Positions 8,556-16,736 of a stretch of DNA of 54,319 bases are shown one piece after another (the first letter of the stretch is position 1; each line of letters begins with the position of its first letter). Under the pieces are notes generated by a model. That model did no database searches. It saw only the letters and a list, made by a program, of their open reading frames with translations, and had not been told where the DNA came from. Source of the stretch: Erysipelotrichaceae bacterium. Lineage in GTDB: Bacteria > Bacillota_I > Bacilli_A > Erysipelotrichales > Erysipelotrichaceae. The stretch lies in assembly GCA_017539105.1 (NCBI GenBank), contig JAFYHQ010000045.1:1-54319 (forward strand), in the 5' to 3' direction. A program made the position numbers and the translations under genes.

Positions 8556-9062
8556 ATGAAAACACTGGTAGCTTATTTTTCTCACATCGGAGAAAATCTG
8601 CAGGACAATGAGATCGTCGTACTGACGAAAGGCAATACGGAAGTTGTCGCGGAGAAGATTGCGGAACTGACCAAGGCCGATCTCTACAAGATCGAGGAAG
8701 AAGAACCTTATCCCGAGAAGTATGACGACTGTCTGAGAAGGGCACGCAGAGAAGATGAAGACAACATCCATCCTGCGATGAAAGCGGGAATGAAACTGAA
8801 CATGGATGATTACGATACGATCTATATCGGTTTCCCGATCTGGTACCGTGCCTATCCGAGAATCGTCGCGACCTTCCTGGATGCTTATGATTTTAACGGA
8901 AAGACCATCAAACCGTTCTGTACCAATGATGAAGGGACATTCGGTATTTCGTTACTGGAAATGAAAGGCGCACTGAAAGGCGCAGATATTAGAGATGGCC
9001 TGGCCATCCGTGGCGTTAACGTCTATGACGCCGATGACAGGATAAGGAGCTTCGTAGAATGA
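8556..9062 (+). CDS. Flavodoxin-like FMN protein
   Basis: 168 residues. The N-terminal strand and phosphate loop begin TLVAYFSHIGEN, in a longer-loop arrangement than classical T-x-T-G-N-T flavodoxins; KGNTEVVAEKI supplies the G-N-T-turn. GFPIWYRAYP (about 90-99) is the aromatic FMN-stacking loop, and PFCTNDEGTFG the third loop. This is typical of the flavodoxin_4 group of small NAD(P)H/quinone or electron-carrier proteins. The stop overlaps the start of the acyltransferase-like gene by 4 bases (ATGA), so both are probably made together. The redox partner is not evident. Confidence 0.85.
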   Translation: MKTLVAYFSHIGENLQDNEIVVLTKGNTEVVAEKIAELTKADLYKIEEEEPYPEKYDDCLRRARREDEDNIHPAMKAGMKLNMDDYDTIYIGFPIWYRAYPRIVATFLDAYDFNGKTIKPFCTNDEGTFGISLLEMKGALKGADIRDGLAIRGVNVYDADDRIRSFVE

Positions 9063-9895
9063 AAAAGAGAAAAGATGCGACACTGCTGAAAGTGGAAGAT
9101 CCGTTCCATTCCATCGTTCCCTATGTGATGCCGAAAAGGACCGAATCCGAAGTATCGATGACGGTCACATTCGATATCACGGAACTGCTGGCTTTCATCA
9201 AGAAACACAATGAAGAAGAAGGCACGAACTACAAGCTCTTCCATTGCATCTGCACGGCAGCAGGCAAGATGATCTATCACCGTCCGAAACTGAATATCTT
9301 CATTGCCGGAAGACGCTACTGGATGCGTAACGATATCACGTTATCCTTCGTTGCCAAGCAGCAGTTCTCCGATGGCGCGGACGAAACGCTGATGACCCTG
9401 AAGATCGAAGACGACATGAATCTGGATTCCATCTCCAAGCTGATCATCGGAGATGTGAATAAAGCCCGCAGCAAAGGAAACAACGACCTGGACAAGACGA
9501 TGAAATTTGTCGGAAGCCTGCCTCGTTTTGTGCTGGAGATTCTCTTCAAGATCCTGGCCAGGATGGAATATCAGGGAATCTTCCCTGCGAGCCTGCAGGA
9601 AGGCGACCCCAACTATACGACCTGTCTCTTATCGAATCTGGGTTCGATCGGAGCCGATTCCTGTTATCATCACTTAAGCAACTATGGCACGAACTCGATG
9701 ATGGTTACGATTGGAACCATGTACAAGGAGAATAAGAGAGACAAGGTACAGATGACGATCACTTTGGACGAAAGGATCGCGGATGGCTTCTATTTCGCCA
9801 AATCCCTGAAGATCGTCAACTATGTCTTCGCCCATCCGGAACTTCTGATGGACAAGATCGCCGATCCGCTGCCTGACGAAGCGATTCCGAAATGA
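9059..9895 (+). CDS. Stand-alone acyltransferase-fold protein (2-oxoacid dehydrogenase E2 catalytic domain / CAT-like) with altered active site
   Basis: 278 residues, one domain with the fold of chloramphenicol acetyltransferase and the E2 catalytic core. FHCICTAAGKMIYHRPKLN and the final TLDERIADGFYFAKSL align with the E2 core. No lipoyl domain or E1/E3-binding domain is present, and no E1 or E3 gene lies nearby, so this is not a working pyruvate dehydrogenase E2. The catalytic D-H-R-x-x-D-G motif reads D-E-R-I-A-D-G here: the general-base histidine is glutamate. Acyl transfer may therefore be lost or changed, and the substrate is unknown. It is translationally coupled to the flavodoxin gene. 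A strong terminator ends the operon. Confidence 0.75.
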   Translation: MKKRKDATLLKVEDPFHSIVPYVMPKRTESEVSMTVTFDITELLAFIKKHNEEEGTNYKLFHCICTAAGKMIYHRPKLNIFIAGRRYWMRNDITLSFVAKQQFSDGADETLMTLKIEDDMNLDSISKLIIGDVNKARSKGNNDLDKTMKFVGSLPRFVLEILFKILARMEYQGIFPASLQEGDPNYTTCLLSNLGSIGADSCYHHLSNYGTNSMMVTIGTMYKENKRDKVQMTITLDERIADGFYFAKSLKIVNYVFAHPELLMDKIADPLPDEAIPK

Positions 9896-9902
9896 TAGAA
9901 TG

Positions 9903-9928
9903 AAGCAATCTGAAACAGATTGCTTTTT
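9903..9928 (+). terminator. Terminator after the acyltransferase-like gene
   Basis: AAGCAATCTG (9903-9912), loop AAA, CAGATTGCTT (9916-9925), T tail. Confidence 0.88.
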
Positions 9929-9959
9929 GTTCGGCATGGCAAATCATTGCCGTTTAACT

Positions 9960-9965
9960 TATAAT
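9960..9965 (+). promoter_or_regulatory. -10 box of the MFS operon
   Basis: A perfect TATAAT at 9960-9965, 26 bases before the ATG. It is not extended and no clear -35 is seen. AAGGGG (9979-9984) is the ribosome site. Confidence 0.5.
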
Positions 9966-9991
9966 GAAATTACAGTATAAGGGGTTAATCT

Positions 9992-11398
9992 ATGACAAAA
10001 AAAGATAAAGAACTGAAAGAAATCGCCAAACTGGAAAAAGCGAGAGCTTTTCATCAGCACAAGTATTATTTTCCATTGCTGATCATCATTCTGAGTATCG
10101 TCTATATCGTCGATGAACTGACTTCCAGTGTCAGAGGTGTCGTTGAAACGTATACGATCTGCGACCTGTTCAACACGACCTTCGGTTCCGACGAATACAA
10201 TATGGCTTCCGGTACTCTGGGACTCGTGACCACGGCAGCTTACCTGATCTATCTGGTATCGCCATTCTACAAGTCTCTGGCAGACAAATATGGACGCCGT
10301 CCGTTCCTGATCATCAACACTCTGGGCATGGGCGTAGGCATGCTGGTATGCATCATCTCCCGCAGCATTCCTGTCTTCATTCTGGGTACCGTCATCATGA
10401 CGTTCTTTACGCCAAATGATATGCAGGTCATCTATATCATGGAATGTGCGCCGAAACAGCACAGGGCGAAGCTCTGTTCCATCACAAAGGGTCTGGCTCT
10501 GATTTCCGTATCATTGCTCGGATTCTTCGTCAAGTTCTTTGTGAACGAAGCGGTGCCATCCACCTGGCGGAATGTCTTCATCATTCCGATCATCCTGGCT
10601 TTCATCATCGGCATTTTTGCGATCTTCTATGTCCATGAAACACCGGTCTATACCGAAAAGAGACTGGAATATCTGAAGGCTTCCGAAGAAGAAAGAATGG
10701 CTGCTGCCGAAGCGGAAAAGCAGGAACAGGAAAACGAGAAAAAGAACAGCATCTCCGTCTGGGGCGCGTTCAAATACATCTTTACGCATAAGCAGACCAG
10801 AGCGATCGCGATCGTAGCGCTGATCATGGCCTTCTCTACCGGCTATACCGGCAAGTATCAGCCGATGATTCAGGCAGGCGTCGCCAACGGCATCATGACG
10901 AATGATTCCGCGAATATCATCCTGATGTTCTATCCGGTCATCAACGGCATCTTCACGATGCTGGGAGGTTTCCTGACAGACTCTCTGGGTCGTAAGAAGT
11001 CGGCTTTGATCCTTGGTTTATGGGCAGCGGTCGGTCTGGCGATTTTTGCCTATGGCTGCATCTATCCGCTCAATCCTTATTTCATCGGTTTCGCCTATGG
11101 CGTATCCATTGCCGGACTGTGGTCCATTTCGGATATGATCTATTTCGTCATCACTTCCGAATCGACTCCTACCGAGATCCGTGCTTCTGTCGTCGGATCC
11201 ATGCAGCTGGTCGGCATGGTCGGTACCGGCCTCAATATGGTCTACAACAATGTTGTGACGATGATTGCAGGTTCTTTGAATCTGCCATTCGTACTGACTG
11301 TCGCCTATCTTCCATTGATGGCAGTATCTTTGGCGATAATGATGCTGATGGTCAAAGAGACCAAAGATGTCGACCTCGACAACGTACAGGTAGATTAA
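9992..11398 (+). CDS. Major facilitator superfamily transporter
   Basis: 468 residues with about 12 hydrophobic segments. The conserved cytoplasmic loop 2-3 motif is ADKYGRRPF, and its second-half counterpart is DSLGRKKSA, typical of the sugar/metabolite MFS group. A charged Glu-rich central loop (EEERMAAAEAEKQEQENEK) links the two six-helix halves. The substrate cannot be read from the sequence. Its operon partners, an alpha/beta hydrolase and a GH42 beta-galactosidase, make a galactoside or related glycoside plausible (inference). It is followed immediately by the hydrolase ATG (TAA then ATG). Confidence 0.88.
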   Translation: MTKKDKELKEIAKLEKARAFHQHKYYFPLLIIILSIVYIVDELTSSVRGVVETYTICDLFNTTFGSDEYNMASGTLGLVTTAAYLIYLVSPFYKSLADKYGRRPFLIINTLGMGVGMLVCIISRSIPVFILGTVIMTFFTPNDMQVIYIMECAPKQHRAKLCSITKGLALISVSLLGFFVKFFVNEAVPSTWRNVFIIPIILAFIIGIFAIFYVHETPVYTEKRLEYLKASEEERMAAAEAEKQEQENEKKNSISVWGAFKYIFTHKQTRAIAIVALIMAFSTGYTGKYQPMIQAGVANGIMTNDSANIILMFYPVINGIFTMLGGFLTDSLGRKKSALILGLWAAVGLAIFAYGCIYPLNPYFIGFAYGVSIAGLWSISDMIYFVITSESTPTEIRASVVGSMQLVGMVGTGLNMVYNNVVTMIAGSLNLPFVLTVAYLPLMAVSLAIMMLMVKETKDVDLDNVQVD

Positions 11399-12349
11399 AT
11401 GATTTACGTTGCAATCATCTTATTGCTTCTCTTTGTCCTTTCTCTGGTGATCGGATATTATGTTTTCAACTCGGTCTTTTTTTACCGGGATAAGGGAAAC
11501 AAGGCCGATCCGGATCCGGATTTTATCGATTCCGAAAAGGATCTGATGCGTCCTACCGCAAAGAAACTGTATGCGTATCAGGCGCCTCTGATCAAGGCGT
11601 TCAATGAACTTCCTTTTGAAGAAGTAACGATCCGATCCTTTGATAATCTGACTCTTTACGGCTATCTCTTAAGAGGAAACAAAGAGGAAGTCGTGATTTG
11701 TGTCCATGGCTATAAGTCTGCCATGGAATTCGATTACTGTGATAAGATCAAGATCTATCAGGACAGAGGTTCTACGGTACTCTTGCTGAATGACAGGGCG
11801 CATGGCAAGTCCGAGGGAGATTATCTCGGTTTCTCGGAGCATGACAAGCGTGATGTCGCCAGATGGGTGGATTTCATCAATGATATCTATCCGGATGCCA
11901 GGATATATCTCCATGGCGTATCCATGGGCGGTGCGACAGTCATCCATTGCGCCAATATGCATCTGAAGAATGTCTGCGGCATCATCGATGACTGCGGTTT
12001 CGATTCCATCGTCAATATATCGAAATACCTGATGAAGGATGTCTATCATCTGCCTTATTTCCCATTTGGGGATCTGGCTTGGATGTGGTCTGTCATTATC
12101 ACAGGCATCAGTTTCAATACGTCCATGGGAGCGGATTGCGTCAGAGAGAGTTCCGTACCGATCCTGTTCATTCATGGAAGAGAAGACCATTATGTGCCTT
12201 GTACGATGTCGGAAATGATGTATGAAGCATGCACGCAGCCGAAGGAACTGCATATCATTGAAAACTGCGGTCATGCGGCTTCTTATATGATGGCTCCGAA
12301 AGAGTATACGGAAGCGGTCAACCGGTTGCTGGATGGAGAATTCAAGTGA
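11399..12349 (+). CDS. Membrane-anchored alpha/beta hydrolase
   Basis: 316 residues. An N-terminal membrane anchor (IILLLLFVLSLVIGYYVF) is followed by an alpha/beta-hydrolase domain. The oxyanion turn VICVHGYKS, the nucleophile elbow GVSMGG (Ser), the acid in HGREDHYVP and the His in NCGHAASY complete the triad. Proteins of this shape (BAAT/YqkD-like) hydrolyse esters or amides; the substrate is unknown. The gene sits directly after the MFS stop and overlaps the GH42 start by 4 bases. It may deacylate a substrate handled by its neighbours (inference). Confidence 0.85.
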   Translation: MIYVAIILLLLFVLSLVIGYYVFNSVFFYRDKGNKADPDPDFIDSEKDLMRPTAKKLYAYQAPLIKAFNELPFEEVTIRSFDNLTLYGYLLRGNKEEVVICVHGYKSAMEFDYCDKIKIYQDRGSTVLLLNDRAHGKSEGDYLGFSEHDKRDVARWVDFINDIYPDARIYLHGVSMGGATVIHCANMHLKNVCGIIDDCGFDSIVNISKYLMKDVYHLPYFPFGDLAWMWSVIITGISFNTSMGADCVRESSVPILFIHGREDHYVPCTMSEMMYEACTQPKELHIIENCGHAASYMMAPKEYTEAVNRLLDGEFK

Positions 12350-14118
12350 AATATTTAGGTGTCGATTATTATCCCGAACAGTGGGGCATGGAACATGTCG
12401 ATGAGGATCTGGATGATATTGTCGCGTTAGGCGCAAACCTGATTCGTATCGGCGATTTCGCCTGGGATATTTTCGAACCGGAAGAGGGACATTATGATTT
12501 TGCTTTCTTTGATGAAGTCATCGAAAAAGCGAAACAGCGAGACCTGAAGATCCTGATGTGCGTTCCCGGTGCGACCGTTCCTTCGTGGCTGTATCAAAAA
12601 CATCCCGAGATCATGAACGAGGATGAATGGGGATATAAGCAGCCGTTCGGGGCAAGAAGAGGACACTGCTACGCCAACGATATTTATTTAGATAAAGTCT
12701 ATGCTTTGGCAAGGAAGATGGCGGAACATTACAGGGATGAAGAGAACATCGTCGCCTGGCAGGTGGAGAACGAGATCGGCCATGAAGGTTCCGATATATG
12801 CTATTGCGAATCCTGTCACAGGAAGTTTATTGCTTATCTGAAAGAGAAATATCAGGATATCCATGAATTGAATGAACGCTGGGGCACTTCTTTCTGGACA
12901 CAGACGTATTATTCTTTTGAGGATATTCCGTTGCCAAGACCATCGTTTACCGCACAGAATCCTTCGTTAAGGCTGGAGTGGGAACGTTTCCGAAACAAGG
13001 CTGCAGTCGATTTCATCAAAGGAATGGCCGACAGCGTCAAAGAATACGATACCAGACACCCGGTCACCCATGACTTCGAGGGCGGCACCATCAGCAAGCA
13101 TTTTTCTCCATTCGATGTGGCAAAGTCTCTTGATTTCGTCTCCTACAATAACTATCCGGTATGGGGCGGCCAGCCTGCGCCGATGTCGGACAGTGACCTG
13201 GCATTTTCCGTCGATTTTGCGAGAGGATTCAGACAGGATAAGATCTGGATCACGGAAGCCATCATGGGAGCGCAGGGACATAACGATATCGGCTACGCGC
13301 CGAAACCTGATGAAGCAAAGAAGTGGGCTTTGGATTCTCTGGATCACGGAGTGGAGACAATCATCTTCTTCCGTTACCGGGGATTCACCAAGGGTGCGGA
13401 ACAGTTCTGTTTCGGCATCATCGATGCGGATAATGAGAAGAGAAGGAAATACTATGAGACACAGTCCTTCTTCAACGAAGTCCGTGACAGAGAAATCGAG
13501 TATCCTCATTCCGATGTCTGTATCGTATACGACTATGATTCCAAATCATCGATGGCGATTCAGCGGCAGTCGGATGCGTTCTCTTATGAAAAGGAATGCG
13601 AGAAGTTCTATCATCAGCTGTACATGCGAAAGATGAACTGCGACATCATTCCTTCAGATGCGGATTTCAGCAGATACAAGACTGTCATCCTTCCCTATAT
13701 GATCATCATGAGCGATGAATTCAAGAAGAGACTGAAAGAATATGTGTCCGATGGCGGAACCGTAGTCATGAGTTCGAGAACCGCCTGGAAAGACACAGAT
13801 AATAATCTTGTTTTCGGAAAGAGACTTCCGGTGGATCTGGATGATCTTTGCGGTGTGGTGATCGAGGAACACGAAAGCTTGCTGAAGGGACAAAGCAGTC
13901 CTTGTACCTATGGAGATATCGAAGGGGAAGGCTTTGTCTTTGAGGAATTGTTGAAGCTCAAAGGAGCCAGGGAACTGGTCAGCTGGACAGACAATCCATT
14001 CGGTAAATATGCTGCCGCAGCCGTCAATGATTACGGCAAAGGAAAGTGTTATTATCTGGGTTCTTCGTTCGATGAAGAAATCCTGACAAAACTCTTTGAT
14101 TTGATTCTGATGAATTGA
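12346..14118 (+). CDS. GH42 beta-galactosidase
   Basis: 590 residues, starting at GTG 12346 behind GGAG with a 4-base overlap (GTGA) of the hydrolase. The TIM-barrel begins YLGVDYYPEQW. The acid/base is in VENEIG (Asn142-Glu143) and the nucleophile is probably Glu304 in WITEAIMG. The four-cysteine zinc site of GH42 is intact: Cys108 in GHCYAN, and Cys152, Cys154 and Cys157 in CYCESC. The glutamine-amidotransferase-like trimerisation domain follows (FSRYKTVILPYMIIM). At 590 residues it is shorter than the usual 650-690, and the C-terminal beta domain is reduced. It has no signal peptide, so it cleaves imported beta-galactosides in the cytoplasm, likely those carried by the linked MFS transporter. 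Confidence 0.93.
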   Translation: MKYLGVDYYPEQWGMEHVDEDLDDIVALGANLIRIGDFAWDIFEPEEGHYDFAFFDEVIEKAKQRDLKILMCVPGATVPSWLYQKHPEIMNEDEWGYKQPFGARRGHCYANDIYLDKVYALARKMAEHYRDEENIVAWQVENEIGHEGSDICYCESCHRKFIAYLKEKYQDIHELNERWGTSFWTQTYYSFEDIPLPRPSFTAQNPSLRLEWERFRNKAAVDFIKGMADSVKEYDTRHPVTHDFEGGTISKHFSPFDVAKSLDFVSYNNYPVWGGQPAPMSDSDLAFSVDFARGFRQDKIWITEAIMGAQGHNDIGYAPKPDEAKKWALDSLDHGVETIIFFRYRGFTKGAEQFCFGIIDADNEKRRKYYETQSFFNEVRDREIEYPHSDVCIVYDYDSKSSMAIQRQSDAFSYEKECEKFYHQLYMRKMNCDIIPSDADFSRYKTVILPYMIIMSDEFKKRLKEYVSDGGTVVMSSRTAWKDTDNNLVFGKRLPVDLDDLCGVVIEEHESLLKGQSSPCTYGDIEGEGFVFEELLKLKGARELVSWTDNPFGKYAAAAVNDYGKGKCYYLGSSFDEEILTKLFDLILMN

Positions 14119-14143
14119 AATTAGGATAGAAAAATGTTAATAT
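14115..14143 (+). promoter_or_regulatory. Promoter of tRNA-Arg
   Basis: -35 TTGAAA (14115-14120), 17-bp spacer, extended -10 TGTTAATAT (14135-14143). It overlaps the GH42 stop codon. Confidence 0.65.
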
Positions 14144-14152
14144 ACTAGTGCT

Positions 14153-14229
14153 GTCCATGTAGCTCAGTTGGATAGAGCATCCGCCTTCTAAGCGGACGGT
14201 CAGGGGTTCGAGTCCCTTCATGGACGCCA
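14153..14229 (+). tRNA. tRNA-Arg (anticodon TCT)
   Basis: A full cloverleaf can be drawn. Acceptor GTCCATG (14153-14159) pairs with CATGGAC (14219-14225). The D arm is GCTC/GAGC. The anticodon stem TCCGC/GCGGA carries loop CTTCTAA with anticodon TCT. The T arm has the usual TTCGAGT loop. The discriminator is G and CCA is encoded. It reads AGA/AGG arginine codons. Confidence 0.96.
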
Positions 14230-14239
14230 CTAGATAATC

Positions 14240-14264
14240 AAGCCTGAAAAGGCTTTTTCTTTTT
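14240..14264 (+). terminator. Terminator of the tRNA gene
   Basis: AAGCCT (14240-14245), GAAA tetraloop, AGGCTT (14250-14255), then TTTCTTTTT. Confidence 0.85.
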
Positions 14265-14341
14265 ATCGGCAATAATGATATGTATCGGCAAAATATAAAG
14301 ACTTTATTTGGGTAAGAAAACAAAGATAATTTACCGATAGA
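14264..14341. repeat. Three copies of TATCGGYAA upstream of psuK
   Basis: TATCGGCAA occurs at 14264-14272 and 14283-14291 (direct, 19-base period). TTTACCGATA at 14332-14341 is the inverted copy (TATCGGTAAA). All lie just upstream of the psuK -35. They look like transcription-factor half-sites, but the binding protein is unknown. Confidence 0.4.
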
Positions 14342-14353
14342 TCATCAGAAACA

Positions 14354-14382
14354 TTGTATGTATATCTGGGTCATTGTATAAT
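14354..14382 (+). promoter_or_regulatory. psuK operon promoter
   Basis: -35 TTGTAT (14354-14359), 17-bp spacer, perfect -10 TATAAT (14377-14382). The predicted leader is about 20 bases and carries no Shine-Dalgarno before ATG 14410. Confidence 0.7.
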
Positions 14383-14396
14383 AAGCATGTGCTTAT
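14381..14396. promoter_or_regulatory. Palindromic operator over the psuK transcription start
   Basis: ATAAGCA TG TGCTTAT: perfect 7-base arms around a 2-base centre. It begins inside the -10 and covers the expected transcription start. This is a typical repressor position. The HTH domain of the kinase encoded directly downstream is a candidate ligand (inference). Confidence 0.5.
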
Positions 14397-14409
14397 ATAA
14401 CTAAACATC

Positions 14410-15507
14410 ATGACAAACAAAGAAAAAGAAATTCTGGAAATCATAGAGAATAATCCAACCATCGAACAAAGCGAGATTGCCCGGCTTCTGCATATCTCTC
14501 GCAGCACGGTAGCCGTGCATATTTCTTCCTTGCAGAAACAGGGTTTTCTTTTAGGGAAAGGATATATCGTCAATCATGACATCTATATCACAGGAATCGG
14601 CGCATGCAACGTGGATGTCTACGGCAAATCTCTGATCCCATTAAAGACCCACTACGATCATCCTGCACGCATCAGTTCCAATGTGGGCGGTGTCATGCAT
14701 AATATCATATGCAACTACACGAAACTCGGAGGCAAAGCTCGTCTGATCACAGCCTATGGCGATGACAGCTACGGACGTAGCATCGTCGATCACTGCCTGG
14801 CAAACAATATCGATATCACCGAATCTCTGGCAGTCAAGAATGCCAGCTCGGGAATCTTCATGCAGGTCATGGACGAGAGAAACGACATGTATCTTGCGAT
14901 ATGCGATATGTCGATCCTGGATCATATCACGCCTGCCTATCTTCGCAGCAAAGAGCGTATCATCGTCAATTCGGAAGTCGTGGTCATGGATCCATCCTTG
15001 CCGATTCCGGTCATCGAGGAACTGATCACGATCTGCGAGAACAAGGTTCCGATCTATGTCGATCCGATTTCCGACAACTACGCCGAAAAGATCCGGCCTT
15101 ATACCCGTTTCTTCTCTTTGATCAAGCCAAACAAGACCGAACTGGGCAGCCTGGCGGATATGCCGATACAGAACGAGGAAGATGTAGAAAAAGCCTGCGA
15201 TAAACTCCTGGAAGAAGGAACAGAATGTATCGTCGTATCTTTAGGAGAAAAAGGGATACTGTATAAAGACCAGAACACGACAATCAGGAGATCTCTGCCT
15301 CCCGAGAAGAAGATCGTCAACGCTTCCGGAGCGGGAGATGCCTTGATGGCTGCCATCATATATGCCAAGGTAAACCGGCTAGACCTGGAAGATGGAATCG
15401 ACCTGGGACTGGCTGCCGGAATCGCTGCCATCCGAAGCGAGAAAACGATCAACGAACAGATGTCCATCGAACTGCTGGATCGTATCATAAAAGAGAAAAC
15501 GAAATAG
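14410..15507 (+). CDS. psuK: HTH-fused PfkB sugar kinase, probable pseudouridine kinase
   Basis: 365 residues. Residues 1-55 are a winged-helix/HTH domain (SEIARLLHISRSTVAVHISSLQ). The rest is a PfkB/ribokinase-family kinase: GGVMHNIICNYTKLGG near the substrate site, IKPNKTELG, and NASGAGDALMAA with the catalytic Asp. PsuG lies two genes downstream, so the likely reaction is phosphorylation of pseudouridine to pseudouridine 5'-phosphate. HTH-PfkB fusions are known among such kinases and suggest the protein may also control its own promoter, which carries a palindrome at the start site. Specificity is inferred from context; a ribose or nucleoside kinase remains possible. The start lacks a ribosome-binding site. 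Confidence 0.8.
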   Translation: MTNKEKEILEIIENNPTIEQSEIARLLHISRSTVAVHISSLQKQGFLLGKGYIVNHDIYITGIGACNVDVYGKSLIPLKTHYDHPARISSNVGGVMHNIICNYTKLGGKARLITAYGDDSYGRSIVDHCLANNIDITESLAVKNASSGIFMQVMDERNDMYLAICDMSILDHITPAYLRSKERIIVNSEVVVMDPSLPIPVIEELITICENKVPIYVDPISDNYAEKIRPYTRFFSLIKPNKTELGSLADMPIQNEEDVEKACDKLLEEGTECIVVSLGEKGILYKDQNTTIRRSLPPEKKIVNASGAGDALMAAIIYAKVNRLDLEDGIDLGLAAGIAAIRSEKTINEQMSIELLDRIIKEKTK

Positions 15508-15523
15508 ACAAGGAGAGCAAGCC

Positions 15524-16723
15524 ATGAACAATATCAAGGATTTTACAGATCAGTATGGAAGAACGCTGGCGCATGCGGCAATTCCGGATGATTATCAGAT
15601 CGGAGGAGCGCTGGTGGATGGATTCCAGCACGAGAGCGTTCCATTCTATATCACCGCTCATGCGATCAATCCCAAGACCAATACGATGATCTTTGGCTTA
15701 AGCGATGAGAAATATACGACCTACAAAAACAAGATGCTGAAGATGACATTGAACTCCATGTCGGATGTCAGATGGGATTCGATCCGGGATTTTGTGGAAC
15801 CGGAAGTCTATCTTGATACGTTTGCGAAAGCATTGTCGCAGATGAAAGAACTGACACCGATCGGCGAAGCCGCTCTGCCTAGCGTATGCGGACAGAACCA
15901 GAATCAGACTTACAATGATTTCATGACTTTGTACAATGATTCTTTCCAGAGAGATGCTTCGTTTGGAACGCCTAGCAAAGCGAACAATATCCTGGTGAAA
16001 TCTTTCATGAGAAGATACAACGGCATCGCTCCAAGTGGAGCGCAGTGCTCGGTCATTGCCGGCATGGATTATAATGGAATCGAATACTATTCCACCACGT
16101 CGATGCTGAGCGTGATTAATCCTCTGGCAGGTCTTCTGGGTTCTGCGATCAAGAATCAGCAGGCATCGAACAGTTCGACAAAATTGGGCGAGGGTACTCC
16201 TTGCGATGCGATCGACTGGGGTGCCAGAAACAAGTTCCTGATGGTCTGTCCGAAGGAATATGAGAACGAAGCATTCAATGATTTCATGGACTTCGTGGAA
16301 ACCTTCCATATGGATCAGACGCTCCGTCAGCGCTATTACGAGCTGATCTCGCAAAGGATACAGATGCGTATGCAGGAGACCATGCGTTTCCAGAGCATGG
16401 CGCAGCAGTCCATGATGAATCTGCAGAGATCGCAGCAGCAGCTGACCCAGACGCTGGCAGCCAACAGCAGGGCGATGTCCGATGGCATCATGGATTCCTG
16501 GAACAGGAAGATGGCATCCGATTCCAGGATCTCTCAGGCACGCAGCGAAGCGACCATGGGAGTCAACACCTATACCACTACCTATGGACAGGATGTACAG
16601 GTCGGCGTGACCGCGGACCATGTCTATCAGAACCAGTATGGCGATGTCTATGGCGTATCAGGAAATGCGCCGGATCAGGAAACATTGAATGACCTGAATT
16701 GGACAGAAATATATAAGAAATAA
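15524..16723 (+). CDS. Protein of unknown function inside the pseudouridine operon
   Basis: 399 residues; AAGGAG precedes ATG 15524. I do not recognise a named family. It has no signal peptide or clear membrane helix, though a Gly/Ala/Leu stretch (INPLAGLLGSAIKN) is mildly hydrophobic. Residues about 1-270 look globular. About 270-335 is a Gln/Met/Ser-rich helix, probably coiled coil (MQETMRFQSMAQQSMMNL, RSQQQLTQTLAANSRAM). A short conserved-looking beta tail contains DHVYQNQYGDVYGVSGN. It sits between psuK and psuG with tight spacing (16 and 13 bases) and intact ribosome sites, so it is co-transcribed. A structural or scaffold role would fit the coiled coil, but this is only a guess. Confidence 0.75.
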   Translation: MNNIKDFTDQYGRTLAHAAIPDDYQIGGALVDGFQHESVPFYITAHAINPKTNTMIFGLSDEKYTTYKNKMLKMTLNSMSDVRWDSIRDFVEPEVYLDTFAKALSQMKELTPIGEAALPSVCGQNQNQTYNDFMTLYNDSFQRDASFGTPSKANNILVKSFMRRYNGIAPSGAQCSVIAGMDYNGIEYYSTTSMLSVINPLAGLLGSAIKNQQASNSSTKLGEGTPCDAIDWGARNKFLMVCPKEYENEAFNDFMDFVETFHMDQTLRQRYYELISQRIQMRMQETMRFQSMAQQSMMNLQRSQQQLTQTLAANSRAMSDGIMDSWNRKMASDSRISQARSEATMGVNTYTTTYGQDVQVGVTADHVYQNQYGDVYGVSGNAPDQETLNDLNWTEIYKK

Positions 16724-16736
16724 GAGAGGATAGAAA

